NCBI GenBank assembly: GCA_902599995.1
Contig: CACKHN010000003.1
Location: 1 to 64,000 of the forward strand
Direction of reading: 5' to 3'
Origin: an uncultured Pelagibacteraceae bacterium
GTDB taxonomy: Bacteria; Pseudomonadota; Alphaproteobacteria; Pelagibacterales; Pelagibacteraceae
DNA length: 64,000 bases
Shown one piece after another: positions 1-7,930 of this stretch. Every line of letters begins with the position of its first letter. Positions within the stretch are counted from its first letter, which is position 1. Both the position numbers and the translations under genes were made by a program. Under the pieces are notes generated by a model, which worked only from the letters and a program-made list of their open reading frames with translations, ran no database searches and was not told the origin of the DNA.

Positions 1-9
1 ATTAAATTA

Positions 10-447
10 ATGGCAAAAGTTCTAATCAAAAAATTATCTTCATCTGTTCAATTACCTACTTATAAAACTAGTGGAGCTTCAGGCATGGATTTAATGGCTT
101 TTATTTCTGAACCAATAATTCTTAAATCACAATCTTCTTGTTTAGTACCAACTGGTATTTCTGTTGCATTTTTAGAGGAATTCGAAATACAAATAAGACC
201 AAGATCCGGTTTAGCAGCTAAAAATAATATTAGTGTATTAAATACTCCTGGCACAATTGATAGTGATTATAGGGGTGAAATAAAAGTTATTCTCTTTAAC
301 CATGGAAATAAAGAATTTATAATCAATAATAATGACAGAATAGCACAAATGATTTTGACACCTGTTGTTAAAATGGAATTAGAAGAAACAGAAACTTTGC
401 CAGAAACAATTCGAGGAGAGGGTGGATTTGGCTCAACAGGAAAATGA
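10..447 (+). CDS. dut: dUTP diphosphatase
   Basis: Hydrolyses dUTP to dUMP and pyrophosphate, keeping uracil out of DNA and supplying dUMP for thymidylate synthesis. All five trimeric dUTPase motifs are visible in 145 residues: SGMDL near 24-28, PRSGLA at 64-69, GTIDSDYRGE at 81-90 with the catalytic Asp, DRIAQMI at 109-115, and the C-terminal glycine-rich lid RGEGGFGSTG at 135-144. The length is normal for the family. The stop overlaps the next gene's ATG by four bases, so the two are probably co-transcribed. A TAA overlaps this ATG (TAATG at 8-12), suggesting another gene just outside the window. Confidence 0.96.
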   Translation: MAKVLIKKLSSSVQLPTYKTSGASGMDLMAFISEPIILKSQSSCLVPTGISVAFLEEFEIQIRPRSGLAAKNNISVLNTPGTIDSDYRGEIKVILFNHGNKEFIINNNDRIAQMILTPVVKMELEETETLPETIRGEGGFGSTGK

Positions 448-1184
448 GCACAAAATTAAATAAAAGAGAAATAGAAAAATTTTCTCGTCAAATTATTTTA
501 AAAAATATCGGTGCACTTGGTCAAAGAAAGATACGAGATTCTAAAGTTTTGATTATTGGAATGGGTGGTTTAGGCTGCCCTGCTGCTGAATTTTTAACAC
601 GCTCAGGAATTGGAATACTTGGTATTGTAGATCACGATAGGGTTAGTTTGTCAAATATCCATAGACAAACTTTGTATACTGAGAAAGATGTTAATAAATC
701 AAAAGTTAAAATTGCAAAGAAAAAATTGAATGAAATTAATCCGAAAACCAAAATAAATATTTATTATTATAAATTAAATAAAATTAAATTTAATAAAATT
801 ATTAAAAATTATGATTACATCATTGATGGTACAGACAACTTTGAAAGTAAATTTTTAATTAATGATATAAGTTTAAATTATAAAAAATTTCTTGTTGTTG
901 GTGCTATAAGTAAGTTTGATGGTCATATTTTTTGCTTTGATTTTAAAAATAAAAATAATCCTAGTTTAAGAGATTTTTACCAAGAAGAGGTTGTTACTAA
1001 TGATATTTTAAATTGTGAATATGATGGTATTTTAGGAACAGTAGCAGGAATTGTTGGAACAATACAAGCAAACGAAATTTTAAAAAAAATTATTAATATT
1101 GGTGATAATTTGCATGGATTTATTTTAATTCTAGATTTATTAAATTTAAATATAAGAAAAGTAAAATTAAAAAAAAGAAAATAG
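444..1184 (+). CDS. ThiF/MoeB/HesA-family adenylyltransferase
   Basis: E1-like enzyme that would adenylate the C-terminus of a small sulfur-carrier protein such as ThiS or MoaD. Visible are the nucleotide-binding GMGGLGCP at residues 39-46, the RQ..LY segment after the second strand, and DGTDNFESK near 128. Most MoeB/ThiF proteins carry two CxxC zinc pairs. Here the first has shrunk to a single Cys (NCEYDG near 190) and the second is missing, so the zinc site looks lost. At 246 residues it is compact. It overlaps dut by four bases and the next gene by one. Family is certain; whether it serves thiamine or molybdopterin synthesis cannot be read here. Confidence 0.88.
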   Translation: MSTKLNKREIEKFSRQIILKNIGALGQRKIRDSKVLIIGMGGLGCPAAEFLTRSGIGILGIVDHDRVSLSNIHRQTLYTEKDVNKSKVKIAKKKLNEINPKTKINIYYYKLNKIKFNKIIKNYDYIIDGTDNFESKFLINDISLNYKKFLVVGAISKFDGHIFCFDFKNKNNPSLRDFYQEEVVTNDILNCEYDGILGTVAGIVGTIQANEILKKIINIGDNLHGFILILDLLNLNIRKVKLKKRK

Positions 1185-1642
1185 TGCTCTGTAAAATAAA
1201 AAATAAAGAAATTTCTATATTGTTTTATTTATTATTTTTTTGCACAATTAGTTCTGCAAATGAAATTTTTGTCTCTTTGAAAAAAAATAAAGTTAATGTT
1301 CGTTATGGCCCAAGTTTCGACTCTGATATCAAGTATGTTTATAAAAAAATAAATCTTCCAATAAAACAAATAGATAAAAAAGAGAACTTTAGACGAATAA
1401 TTGATCTAAAAAATAATAGTGGATGGATACATGTTTCGCAATTAAAGAAAAGTAATTCAGTAATTGTTATTGAAGATAAAGTTTTATTTAAAAAACCGAC
1501 ATCATTTGCAAAACCCATTGCATTAATAAAAAAAGGTAGATTATTAATTGTTCGAAAGTGTGAAAATAAATGGTGCGAAATAGAGACTGATAATTTAAGT
1601 GGATGGATAAAAACTGGTAATCTTTGGGGCTCTATTAACTAA
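1184..1642 (+). CDS. Exported bacterial SH3-domain protein
   Basis: A 152-residue protein with an N-terminal signal peptide (hydrophobic ISILFYLLFFCTI, Ser-Ala-Asn cleavage region near 25). Two SH3-like modules follow: VNVRYGPSFDSD...GWIHVSQL and a second ending SGWIKTGNLWG. Such domains usually bind peptidoglycan or sit beside cell-wall enzymes in the periplasm. Start is GTG at 1184, sharing one base with the upstream stop. The 3' end overlaps the convergent DUF3501 gene by eight bases. Specific partner unknown. Confidence 0.82.
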   Translation: MLCKIKNKEISILFYLLFFCTISSANEIFVSLKKNKVNVRYGPSFDSDIKYVYKKINLPIKQIDKKENFRRIIDLKNNSGWIHVSQLKKSNSVIVIEDKVLFKKPTSFAKPIALIKKGRLLIVRKCENKWCEIETDNLSGWIKTGNLWGSIN

Positions 1643-2228
1643 AATCTGCTGATAAAGAAGCTATATTCTCTCTAGTAAGTTTTGTGGTGTGTGAATATTC
1701 TTTGTGGTCAATGCCTAATTGAATTTCAATATTGTTTGATTTAAATTTTTGAATTAATTCGTCTGTAAAATTAAAATGCACAAATTGAACTGAAGAAGCT
1801 TTACCTTCAGTAGATGTTCTATCAACGTCTTCCTCTGGTACAGCTTTTACAGTTTCACCATCTAGTTTCATAAAAACCAACTGTTCTATTCCACCAACTT
1901 TACCTAAAAATGCTGCTCTAGATACCGGATTGTCTATTTCAAACATTAAAGTAGCGGTTAATTCTTTTCCATTTGGAATTAGAGGGTTGTAGGCCATTAG
2001 TTCATCTTTTAATTGTTCATCTCCCCCCTTTTCGATGTAGAGCATCTCTTGAACTTGAGCTAGCATAGTTTCGTAACTCTCAAAATAGAATGTTGCGTAA
2101 GGTCCTAATGCAATTCTTCTATCTTTTTTAAAACTTACAATATTTTTTCTTAACTCTTTTCTATTTTTAATATATGCTTCTAATGGCATTATATCAGATT
2201 TTAGTATCTCTCTTTTATCTTTAGGCAC
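1635..2228 (-). CDS. DUF3501 family protein
   Basis: A 197-residue soluble protein recognised as DUF3501 (N-terminal DIMPLEAYIKNRKELR, central RIALGPYATFYFES, TLMFEID, and the C-terminal FNF...QLGIDHKEYSH). No biochemical function is known to me. In many proteobacteria the family is encoded beside a rubrerythrin and a CCG-type Fe-S oxidoreductase, and exactly that trio occurs here: this gene starts two bases after the oxidoreductase stop. A role in peroxide or iron handling is inferred from context alone. Confidence 0.85.
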   Translation of the reverse strand: MPKDKREILKSDIMPLEAYIKNRKELRKNIVSFKKDRRIALGPYATFYFESYETMLAQVQEMLYIEKGGDEQLKDELMAYNPLIPNGKELTATLMFEIDNPVSRAAFLGKVGGIEQLVFMKLDGETVKAVPEEDVDRTSTEGKASSVQFVHFNFTDELIQKFKSNNIEIQLGIDHKEYSHTTKLTRENIASLSADFS

Positions 2229-2230
2229 TA

Positions 2231-3562
2231 TTATAACTTATAACTTTTTGCTATTAACTCTATAGGGTGTAGTGCCTCATCATTAGAAATATTTGTATCT
2301 ACTTCTAATTGTTTTAAATGCTTTCCAGCTAAAGGACAATCGGATGCCATGTATTTATTATTTTTATTTTTTATTTGCCTTGCGGTTGGTCTCCCAACTT
2401 TATTTGCTAGATCATGTGTTTCCTTCATCACTCCAAAGGTTCCACCATGTCCTGCACATCTTTCGACAACATCAATTTTAACGTTTGGAATGTGTTTTAG
2501 CATGTCTCTAGCTTTTATTCCCATGTTCTGAGCTCTTGCATGACAAGCATGGTGAACAGTTACTCCACCATCTATTTCTTCTAGACCTTCGGCTAAACCT
2601 TCGTTATTAGCTATGTCAACAACATACTCATCAATATCCATAACGTTTGAAGATAATTTTTTTATATTTTCATCTGCAGGTAATAATAATGGCCATTCAA
2701 ATTTTAACATTAGTCCACAACTAGCTGTTAAGGTTATAACTTTATAACCTTTATCAATCCACTTAATCAAATCACTTGATACTTTTTTGGCTTGTTCTAC
2801 GACTTTTGGAAGATCTGCTTGTTCTAAGAATGGCATACCACAACAGCCTGGATAAGCCTCTTGAACTTCAACACCATTTTTTTTTAAAACTTTTAAAGCT
2901 GCTACACCTGTATTTTTTTTATTAAAGTTCACAAAACAAGTAGAATAAATAACAACTTTTCTATCTTTTGTGATCGTGTCGTATTTAATTTTATCGTTAT
3001 TATTTTTAAAAAAATTAGAAAAAGTTTCTGAGTTGTATTTTGGTAGCTGAACCCTTTTATCTATTCCAGATATAAATTCTAAAATTTTTCTTATAAATTT
3101 ATTTTTTATATTTGATGCCCAATTTATAAATTTAGAAAACATCACACCAATTTTAGCGTTTCGGTCAATCTTTGCTAATTGTGTTGGTACACCTGGTAAT
3201 TTTCCTAACTTTTTTTGTGCTGTTCTATATCTCAACATCAAGTGAGGGAAATCTAGGTCAAAATCATGAGGAGGTACATATGGACATTTGGTCATAAAAC
3301 ACATATCACATAAAGTACAAGCATCTACCACAGGAGCAAATTGATCACTGGATAAACTTTCAACATCCTCATTTTTAGACTCATCAATCATATCGAATAA
3401 TTTTGGAAATGAGTCACAAAGATTAAAACATCTTCTGCAACCATGACAAATATCGAATACTCTTCTCATTTCTGAGTCTAATTTTTCAGGATTTAAAAAA
3501 TCAGGGTGCTCAAAATCAATCGGGTGCCTTGTTGGGGCGTCTAGACTGCCTTCTTTACTCAT
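2231..3562 (-). CDS. GlpC/HdrD-like Fe-S oxidoreductase with CCG domains
   Basis: A 443-residue iron-sulfur protein. Two ferredoxin-type [4Fe-4S] motifs lie near the N-terminus (CHGCRRCFNLC around 39-49, CTLCDMC...CP around 82-94). Two cysteine-rich CCG domains follow (YPGCCGMPF near 240; CHARAQNMG with CAGHGGTFG near 340-375). This architecture is typical of GlpC and HdrD electron-transfer subunits. No membrane helix is seen, so it is likely soluble or peripheral. It lies between rubrerythrin and DUF3501. The rubrerythrin here lacks a rubredoxin domain, so this protein is a plausible electron donor to it; that pairing is inference. Confidence 0.87.
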   Translation of the reverse strand: MSKEGSLDAPTRHPIDFEHPDFLNPEKLDSEMRRVFDICHGCRRCFNLCDSFPKLFDMIDESKNEDVESLSSDQFAPVVDACTLCDMCFMTKCPYVPPHDFDLDFPHLMLRYRTAQKKLGKLPGVPTQLAKIDRNAKIGVMFSKFINWASNIKNKFIRKILEFISGIDKRVQLPKYNSETFSNFFKNNNDKIKYDTITKDRKVVIYSTCFVNFNKKNTGVAALKVLKKNGVEVQEAYPGCCGMPFLEQADLPKVVEQAKKVSSDLIKWIDKGYKVITLTASCGLMLKFEWPLLLPADENIKKLSSNVMDIDEYVVDIANNEGLAEGLEEIDGGVTVHHACHARAQNMGIKARDMLKHIPNVKIDVVERCAGHGGTFGVMKETHDLANKVGRPTARQIKNKNNKYMASDCPLAGKHLKQLEVDTNISNDEALHPIELIAKSYKL

Positions 3563-3591
3563 ATAAATTTGAAATTTTATTGGATGTTTTA

Positions 3592-3611
3592 GTGGGCAAT
3601 TTAATGCCCAC
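3592..3611 (-). other. Intercistronic GC hairpin after rubrerythrin
   Basis: A perfect 7-bp inverted repeat (GTGGGCA, 6-base loop, TGCCCAC) lies in the 62-base gap between rubrerythrin and the Fe-S oxidoreductase. On the transcribed strand the T-run precedes the stem and only TAAAAC follows it, so it does not fit a standard intrinsic terminator. More likely it stabilises the rubrerythrin 3' end or attenuates partially. Confidence 0.6.
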
Positions 3612-3624
3612 CAAAAAAAATGTA

Positions 3625-4041
3625 TTAACTGATCGATTCTAAAGTTTTTTGAAATTTACCAGCATGAGATTTTTCAGCTTTTGCTAAAGTTTCAAACCAG
3701 TCAGCAATTTCTTCAAAACCTTCTTCTCTAGCTGTTTTGGCCATACCAGGGTACATATCAGTGTACTCATGTGTTTCACCTTGAACAGCTGATGCTAAAT
3801 TTGCTTTAGTTTCACCAATCGGCATACCAGTTCCAGGATCTCCAACTTCCTCTAAGTACTCTAGATGACCATGTGCGTGACCTGTCTCACCTTCGGCAGT
3901 TGATCTAAAAACTGTAGCTACATCATTGTATCCTTCGATGTCAGCCTTTTGTGCGAAGTAAAGATATCTTCTGTTTGCTTGACTTTCGCCAGCAAATGCT
4001 TCTTTTAAGTTTTCCTCTGTTTTACTTCCTTTTAATGACAT
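3625..4041 (-). CDS. rbr: Rubrerythrin (diiron, no rubredoxin domain)
   Basis: Diiron peroxidase-type protein of 138 residues, expected to reduce hydrogen peroxide in the cytoplasm. All ligand positions of the erythrin fold appear with standard spacing: Glu19, Glu52 and His55, Glu89 and Glu92, Glu123 and His126. The C-terminal rubredoxin domain of classical rubrerythrin is absent, so electrons must come from another protein, possibly the downstream Fe-S oxidoreductase. A strong AAGGAG ribosome site precedes the ATG by about seven bases. Upstream lie a TTGACA -35 and an Irr-box-like palindrome. Confidence 0.93.
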   Translation of the reverse strand: MSLKGSKTEENLKEAFAGESQANRRYLYFAQKADIEGYNDVATVFRSTAEGETGHAHGHLEYLEEVGDPGTGMPIGETKANLASAVQGETHEYTDMYPGMAKTAREEGFEEIADWFETLAKAEKSHAGKFQKTLESIS

Positions 4042-4071
4042 TGTATTCTCCTTAATTTAATAATTGCTAAC

Positions 4072-4099
4072 CATATAATGGTTTTAAATTGATTGTCAA
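4072..4099 (-). promoter_or_regulatory. Probable rubrerythrin promoter
   Basis: Read on the minus strand, a perfect -35 TTGACA (4099-4094) is followed after 16 bases by TATATG (4077-4072). An alternative -10 TATGGT sits at an 18-base spacing. The start codon lies about 30 bases downstream. Confidence 0.55.
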
Positions 4100-4102
4100 C
4101 AG

Positions 4103-4119
4103 TTTAGAATAATTATAAT
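4103..4119 (+). promoter_or_regulatory. Irr-box (ICE)-like palindrome upstream of rbr
   Basis: TTTAGAATAATTATAAT matches the published alphaproteobacterial Irr motif TTTAGAA-N3-TTCTAAA at 12 of 14 defined positions. It sits just upstream of the rubrerythrin -35, and 14 of its 17 bases match the second box at 4583-4599. Placement upstream of -35 would suit activation or interference. Regulatory function is inferred. Confidence 0.5.
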
Positions 4120-4148
4120 ATATAATTTAAGTTATTGATAATATTAAA

Positions 4149-4577
4149 TTAATTTTGATTTTGATTATCACTCGCAACTCTAACCAGAACTTCCACTGAA
4201 TTAATTTTTTTTCCAGTTATATTTTTTTTAATATTGACTGTTTCTATCTCGTTTTCATCACAGTCAATTAATTGATGAGTATCTTCATCGTAAAAATGGT
4301 GATGGACAGAAGTATTTGTATCAAAATAACTTTTATTAGAGTTGATTGATATTTCTTTCAAATATCCTTTTTTTTGTAATGCATGAACAGTGTTATAAAC
4401 TGTTGCAAGAGATATTTTTTCGTTTAGCTCTTCAAATATTTTTTTTGCAAGATCATTAATTGTAAAATGAAATGTTTTTTCTCTATTAAACAAAATCTCA
4501 CAAATTTTAACTCTTTGCTTTGTAGGTCTAAGCCCAGTTTCTCGCAATTTTTCAATAAAATTCATGTTTTTTAACAT
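4149..4577 (-). CDS. irr: Fur-family iron/heme response regulator Irr
   Basis: Fur-superfamily DNA-binding protein of 142 residues with an N-terminal winged helix (LRPTKQRVKICEILF; ISLATVYNTVHALQKKGYL) and a C-terminal regulatory domain. HHH at 92-94, in SVHHHFYDED, is the histidine triplet linked to heme sensing in Irr. Irr represses or activates iron and heme genes and is destroyed or inactivated by heme. Rhizobia also have irr beside fabA, as here. The ATG at 4577 is used; 4565 is an alternative. An ICE-like box lies 6 bases upstream, suggesting autoregulation. The other Fur homologue in this window lacks the triplet. Confidence 0.88.
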   Translation of the reverse strand: MLKNMNFIEKLRETGLRPTKQRVKICEILFNREKTFHFTINDLAKKIFEELNEKISLATVYNTVHALQKKGYLKEISINSNKSYFDTNTSVHHHFYDEDTHQLIDCDENEIETVNIKKNITGKKINSVEVLVRVASDNQNQN

Positions 4578-4582
4578 AGTTT

Positions 4583-4599
4583 TTTATAACAATTCTAAA
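4583..4599. promoter_or_regulatory. Irr-box (ICE) between irr and fabA
   Basis: TTTATAACAATTCTAAA fits TTTAGAA-N3-TTCTAAA at 13 of 14 defined positions. It begins 6 bases upstream of the irr ATG, just downstream of a TATATT -10-like element (4613-4608, minus strand). This is a repressor position for irr and lies in the shared upstream region of fabA. Confidence 0.62.
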
Positions 4600-4670
4600 C
4601 TAAGAACAATATATACTGTTTTATTATATTATATTATCATTAAATCAAGTAATAAGGGAATTCAATTTTT

Positions 4671-5171
4671 ATGAAAAAAAACTCCTATAGCTACGACGAC
4701 CTAATTACTTGTGGAAATGGTGAACTTTTTGGGCCTGGTAACGCTAAATTACCACTTCCTCCAATGCTCATGTTTGATAGAATAACTGAGATTAACGACA
4801 ATAATGGGACTTTTAATAAGGGATCCTTAAAAGCTGAATTAGATATTAAAGACAATCTTTGGTTCTTTGATTGTCACTTTAAATCAGATCCTGTTATGCC
4901 TGGTTGTTTGGGGTTAGACGCCATGTGGCAGTTGGTCGGTTTTTACCTGGGTTGGCTTGGTAACCCTGGCAAGGGTAGAGCACTAGGAGTTGGAACTGTA
5001 AAATTCACAGGTGAAGTGTTGAAAAATGTTAAGTTAGTAACGTATAAGATTGATATGAAGAAAATTATGTCCCCAGGAGGAACAACTGTAGGACTTGCAA
5101 ATGGGTTCGTTTTCGCAGATGATAAAAAAATATATTCAGCAGATAGCTTAAAAGTAGGATTGTTTAAATAA
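4671..5171 (+). CDS. fabA: 3-hydroxydecanoyl-ACP dehydratase/isomerase
   Basis: Dehydrates 3-hydroxydecanoyl-ACP and isomerises trans-2- to cis-3-decenoyl-ACP, opening the anaerobic route to unsaturated fatty acids. The 166-residue protein is closely similar to E. coli FabA throughout, including the active-site His in [14 protein letters not shown] and the Asp in LGLDAMWQ, and it ends KVGLFK. It is translationally coupled to fabB (shared base at 5171). The irr-fabA-fabB-fabI order is a known alphaproteobacterial arrangement. Confidence 0.97.
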   Translation: MKKNSYSYDDLITCGNGELFGPGNAKLPLPPMLMFDRITEINDNNGTFNKGSLKAELDIKDNLWFFDCHFKSDPVMPGCLGLDAMWQLVGFYLGWLGNPGKGRALGVGTVKFTGEVLKNVKLVTYKIDMKKIMSPGGTTVGLANGFVFADDKKIYSADSLKVGLFK

Positions 5172-6382
5172 TGAGAAGAGTAGTTATCACAGGTTTAGGA
5201 GTTGTTTCGTGTTTAGGTAATAATCAAGAAGAAGTACACCAATCTTTAGTAAATTCGAAATCAGGCATTTCTTATGCAGAAGAATATAAAGAACACAATC
5301 TTAAATGCCATGTTCACGGAAAACCAAATATAAAACTTGAGGATCATATTGATCGAAAAACAATTAGATTTATGGGTTCAGGTTCTGCATACAACTATAT
5401 AGCAATGAAAGAGGCTATAAACGATTCTGGATTAGAAGAAAGTGAAGTAAGTAATTTTAAAACTGGGATAGTTATGGGTTCAGGTGGTCCATCAATTGAA
5501 AATGTAATTTTAGCAGCAGATAAGACTAGAGCTAAAACTCCAAAACTAATGGGACCATTTATTGTTCCAAGAACAATGGCAAGCACAGCATCAGCTACAC
5601 TTGCTGTTCCTTTTAAAATCAAAGGCACTAACTACACAATGAGTTCTGCATGTGCAACTAGTGGCCACTGCATCGGCAACTCTATGGAATTAATTCAAAT
5701 GGGTAAACAGGATGTCGTTTTTGCAGGCGGAAGTGAGGAAATTCATTGGGCAATGACCGCTATGTTTGATGCTATGACTGCACTATCATCAAAATATAAT
5801 GATACACCCGAAACAGCCTCGAGAGCTTATGATAAAACAAGAGATGGATTTGTAATTGCAGGTGGAGCAGGGGTATTAGCACTTGAAGAATATGAACATG
5901 CTAAAGCAAGAGGGGCTAAAATATATGCGGAATTAACTGGTTATGGAGCAACTTCAGATGGTTATGACATGGTAGCGCCATCCGGTGAGGGAGCAGTGAG
6001 ATGTATGAATATTGCTAGGGCAACATCAAAAAATAAAATTGATTATATTAATACTCACGGAACATCTACTCCAGTCGGCGACATTACAGAATTACATGCG
6101 ATAAAAGAAGCTTTTGGAAATAAAATTCCAAAAATTAGTTCAACAAAATCTTTGTCAGGTCATCCTTTAGGAGCTGCATCGGTTCATGAAGCGATCTATT
6201 GTTTAATTATGATGAAAAATAATTTTATAGCAGGATCTGCTAACATTAATGAAATGGATGAAGAAGCTAAAAAATTTCCTATTGTTGCTAAAACCGAAAC
6301 GGAAGTAACTTTAAATACTGTGATGTCGAATAGTTTTGGCTTTGGTGGAACCAATGCAACATTAATTTTTGAGAAAGTTTAA
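5171..6382 (+). CDS. fabB: 3-oxoacyl-ACP synthase I
   Basis: Condensing enzyme that elongates cis-3-decenoyl-ACP with malonyl-ACP and is required with FabA for unsaturated fatty acids. The Cys-His-His triad is visible: the nucleophile in [10 protein letters not shown] near 162, [11 protein letters not shown] near 297, and [10 protein letters not shown] near 332. The length of 403 residues equals the usual FabB. It starts on the last base of fabA and ends two bases before fabI, forming one operon. Confidence 0.97.
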   Translation: MRRVVITGLGVVSCLGNNQEEVHQSLVNSKSGISYAEEYKEHNLKCHVHGKPNIKLEDHIDRKTIRFMGSGSAYNYIAMKEAINDSGLEESEVSNFKTGIVMGSGGPSIENVILAADKTRAKTPKLMGPFIVPRTMASTASATLAVPFKIKGTNYTMSSACATSGHCIGNSMELIQMGKQDVVFAGGSEEIHWAMTAMFDAMTALSSKYNDTPETASRAYDKTRDGFVIAGGAGVLALEEYEHAKARGAKIYAELTGYGATSDGYDMVAPSGEGAVRCMNIARATSKNKIDYINTHGTSTPVGDITELHAIKEAFGNKIPKISSTKSLSGHPLGAASVHEAIYCLIMMKNNFIAGSANINEMDEEAKKFPIVAKTETEVTLNTVMSNSFGFGGTNATLIFEKV

Positions 6383-6384
6383 TC

Positions 6385-7170
6385 ATGAGTTTAATGAAAG
6401 GCAAAAAAGGATTGATAATGGGAGTTGCCAACGAAAGATCAATTGCATGGGGTATTTCACAAAAGCTTGCTGCAGCTGGAGCAGAACTTGCGTTTACTTA
6501 TTTAGGAGACGCTCTTAAGAAAAGAGTCATTCCTTTGGCAGAAAAATTAAATTCAAAATTCACATTTAGTTGTGATGTTGAAAAAAAAGAAGATATTTCA
6601 AAACTATTTAAGGATATTAAATCCAAGTGGGGTGAGATCGATTTTGTAGTTCATGCAATTGCATTTTCAGATAAATCGGAATTATCTGGTGAGTATTTAA
6701 ATACAACAAGAGAAAACTTTTTAAGAAGTATGTTAATTTCATGCTTTTCTTTTACCGAAGTTGCGAAAGAAGCATCAGAGGTGATGAAAGATGGCGGAAG
6801 TCTAATTACTCTAAGCTATGAGGCTAATAAAGCCATTCCTAATTATAATGTAATGGGTGTTTGTAAAGCTGCATTAGAGTCTAGTGTTAAGTACTTAGCA
6901 AGAGATCTAGGTGCAAAAGGTATGAGAGTTAACGCTATAAGTGCTGGACCGATTAAAACGTTAGCAGCTTCTGCAATTGGAGATGCAAAATTCCTATATA
7001 AATGGAATGAAGATCATTCGTTTTTAAAGAGAAATGTCGATATTCATGATGTTGGAAATTCAGCGTTATATCTTCTAAGCGACCTTGCAAATGGTGTTAC
7101 AGGTGAAATTCATTACGTGGATGCTGGGTATAACAAGGTTGGTATGCCACATCCTAAAAATATTTCTTGA
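6385..7170 (+). CDS. fabI: Enoyl-ACP reductase (NADH)
   Basis: Reduces trans-2-enoyl-ACP, the last step of each elongation cycle. This is an atypical short-chain dehydrogenase of 261 residues: GVANERSIAWGI at the N-terminus is the FabI cofactor loop, and the Tyr-x6-Lys pair is in NYNVMGVCKAALES. The C-terminal GEIHYVDAGYN is typical. It lies two bases after fabB. The convergent methyltransferase remnant starts 51 bases beyond its stop, with no clear terminator between. Confidence 0.96.
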   Translation: MSLMKGKKGLIMGVANERSIAWGISQKLAAAGAELAFTYLGDALKKRVIPLAEKLNSKFTFSCDVEKKEDISKLFKDIKSKWGEIDFVVHAIAFSDKSELSGEYLNTTRENFLRSMLISCFSFTEVAKEASEVMKDGGSLITLSYEANKAIPNYNVMGVCKAALESSVKYLARDLGAKGMRVNAISAGPIKTLAASAIGDAKFLYKWNEDHSFLKRNVDIHDVGNSALYLLSDLANGVTGEIHYVDAGYNKVGMPHPKNIS

Positions 7171-7221
7171 AATAAGTATTAAATTCAAAAAATTCCTAAT
7201 ATCTTTAATCTTTTGGTAAAA

Positions 7222-7919
7222 TTATCTTTTAATTTCTAACCACATTTGATTTTGCATGAATGATATAGCATTAATAAAACGCAATTTATTGTTTACCTTG
7301 ATTGTCCAAGACCTCATATAATCTTTCTTATTTTTTTTGATATTGATTTTAATTTCAAAAGGATATTTGATAATTTTTTTTTTAAGATAACTCTGTATAG
7401 TTTTGATACTCCATAGATTCCAGCCTGTCTGAAAATTTTTAATTTTTGAATTTAAATCCTTATATGCAACTCTTGTATCAAAATCATATTCGTTAAATGA
7501 TCCAAAAAAATACAAAAAAGAATTTTTTGCAAAACTTTGTTTAATATTTTTCATTACAATATCTAAATTGTCAAAAATTGAAATAACTCCACTACAAATA
7601 ATTATATCATATTTTTTTTTAATAATTAGCTTTTTGTTAAAATCCATCTTTTCTAATTTAATTTTTGAAGGTAGTTTCTTCTTTGCTAGATTGATTAAAT
7701 CTATCCTTACATCGACGCCGTGAAAATTTATATTTTTAAAGTTTTTATTTAGATAATAAAGCAACTCACCATTTGCACATACAATATCTAATAAATCATA
7801 TGTCTTATTTTTTTTTAATCTTTTTTTAAAATATTTTTTAAAAGTTTAAAACATTCTTTAGGTTTATTGTATCTATTTGATTTTAAATAAAGCTTGTCAT
7901 GGATTCTGATTTTCTCCAT
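7222..7919 (-). pseudogene. Frameshifted class I SAM methyltransferase
   Basis: Two reading frames together encode one methyltransferase-like protein. The first begins at ATG 7919, eleven bases after the pnp stop, and runs 34 residues (MEKIRIHDKLYLKSNRYN...) before TAA. The second frame carries the SAM-binding motif DIVCANGELLYYL, the acidic GVDVRID, and YDIIICSGV, and ends at 7222. Adding one A to the A7 run at 7821-7827 would join them into about 232 residues. The longest intact ORF starts at 7764, inside motif I, and could not bind SAM normally. Decay, sequencing error or transcriptional slippage are all possible. Substrate unknown. Confidence 0.75.
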
Positions 7920-7930
7920 ATTTGTTAAAT

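Noticed and set aside
7222..7764. A complete 180-residue methyltransferase starting at 7764
   Set aside because: This start falls inside SAM motif I; the same frame continues upstream and joins the 34-codon fragment, so the gene is better described as frameshifted.
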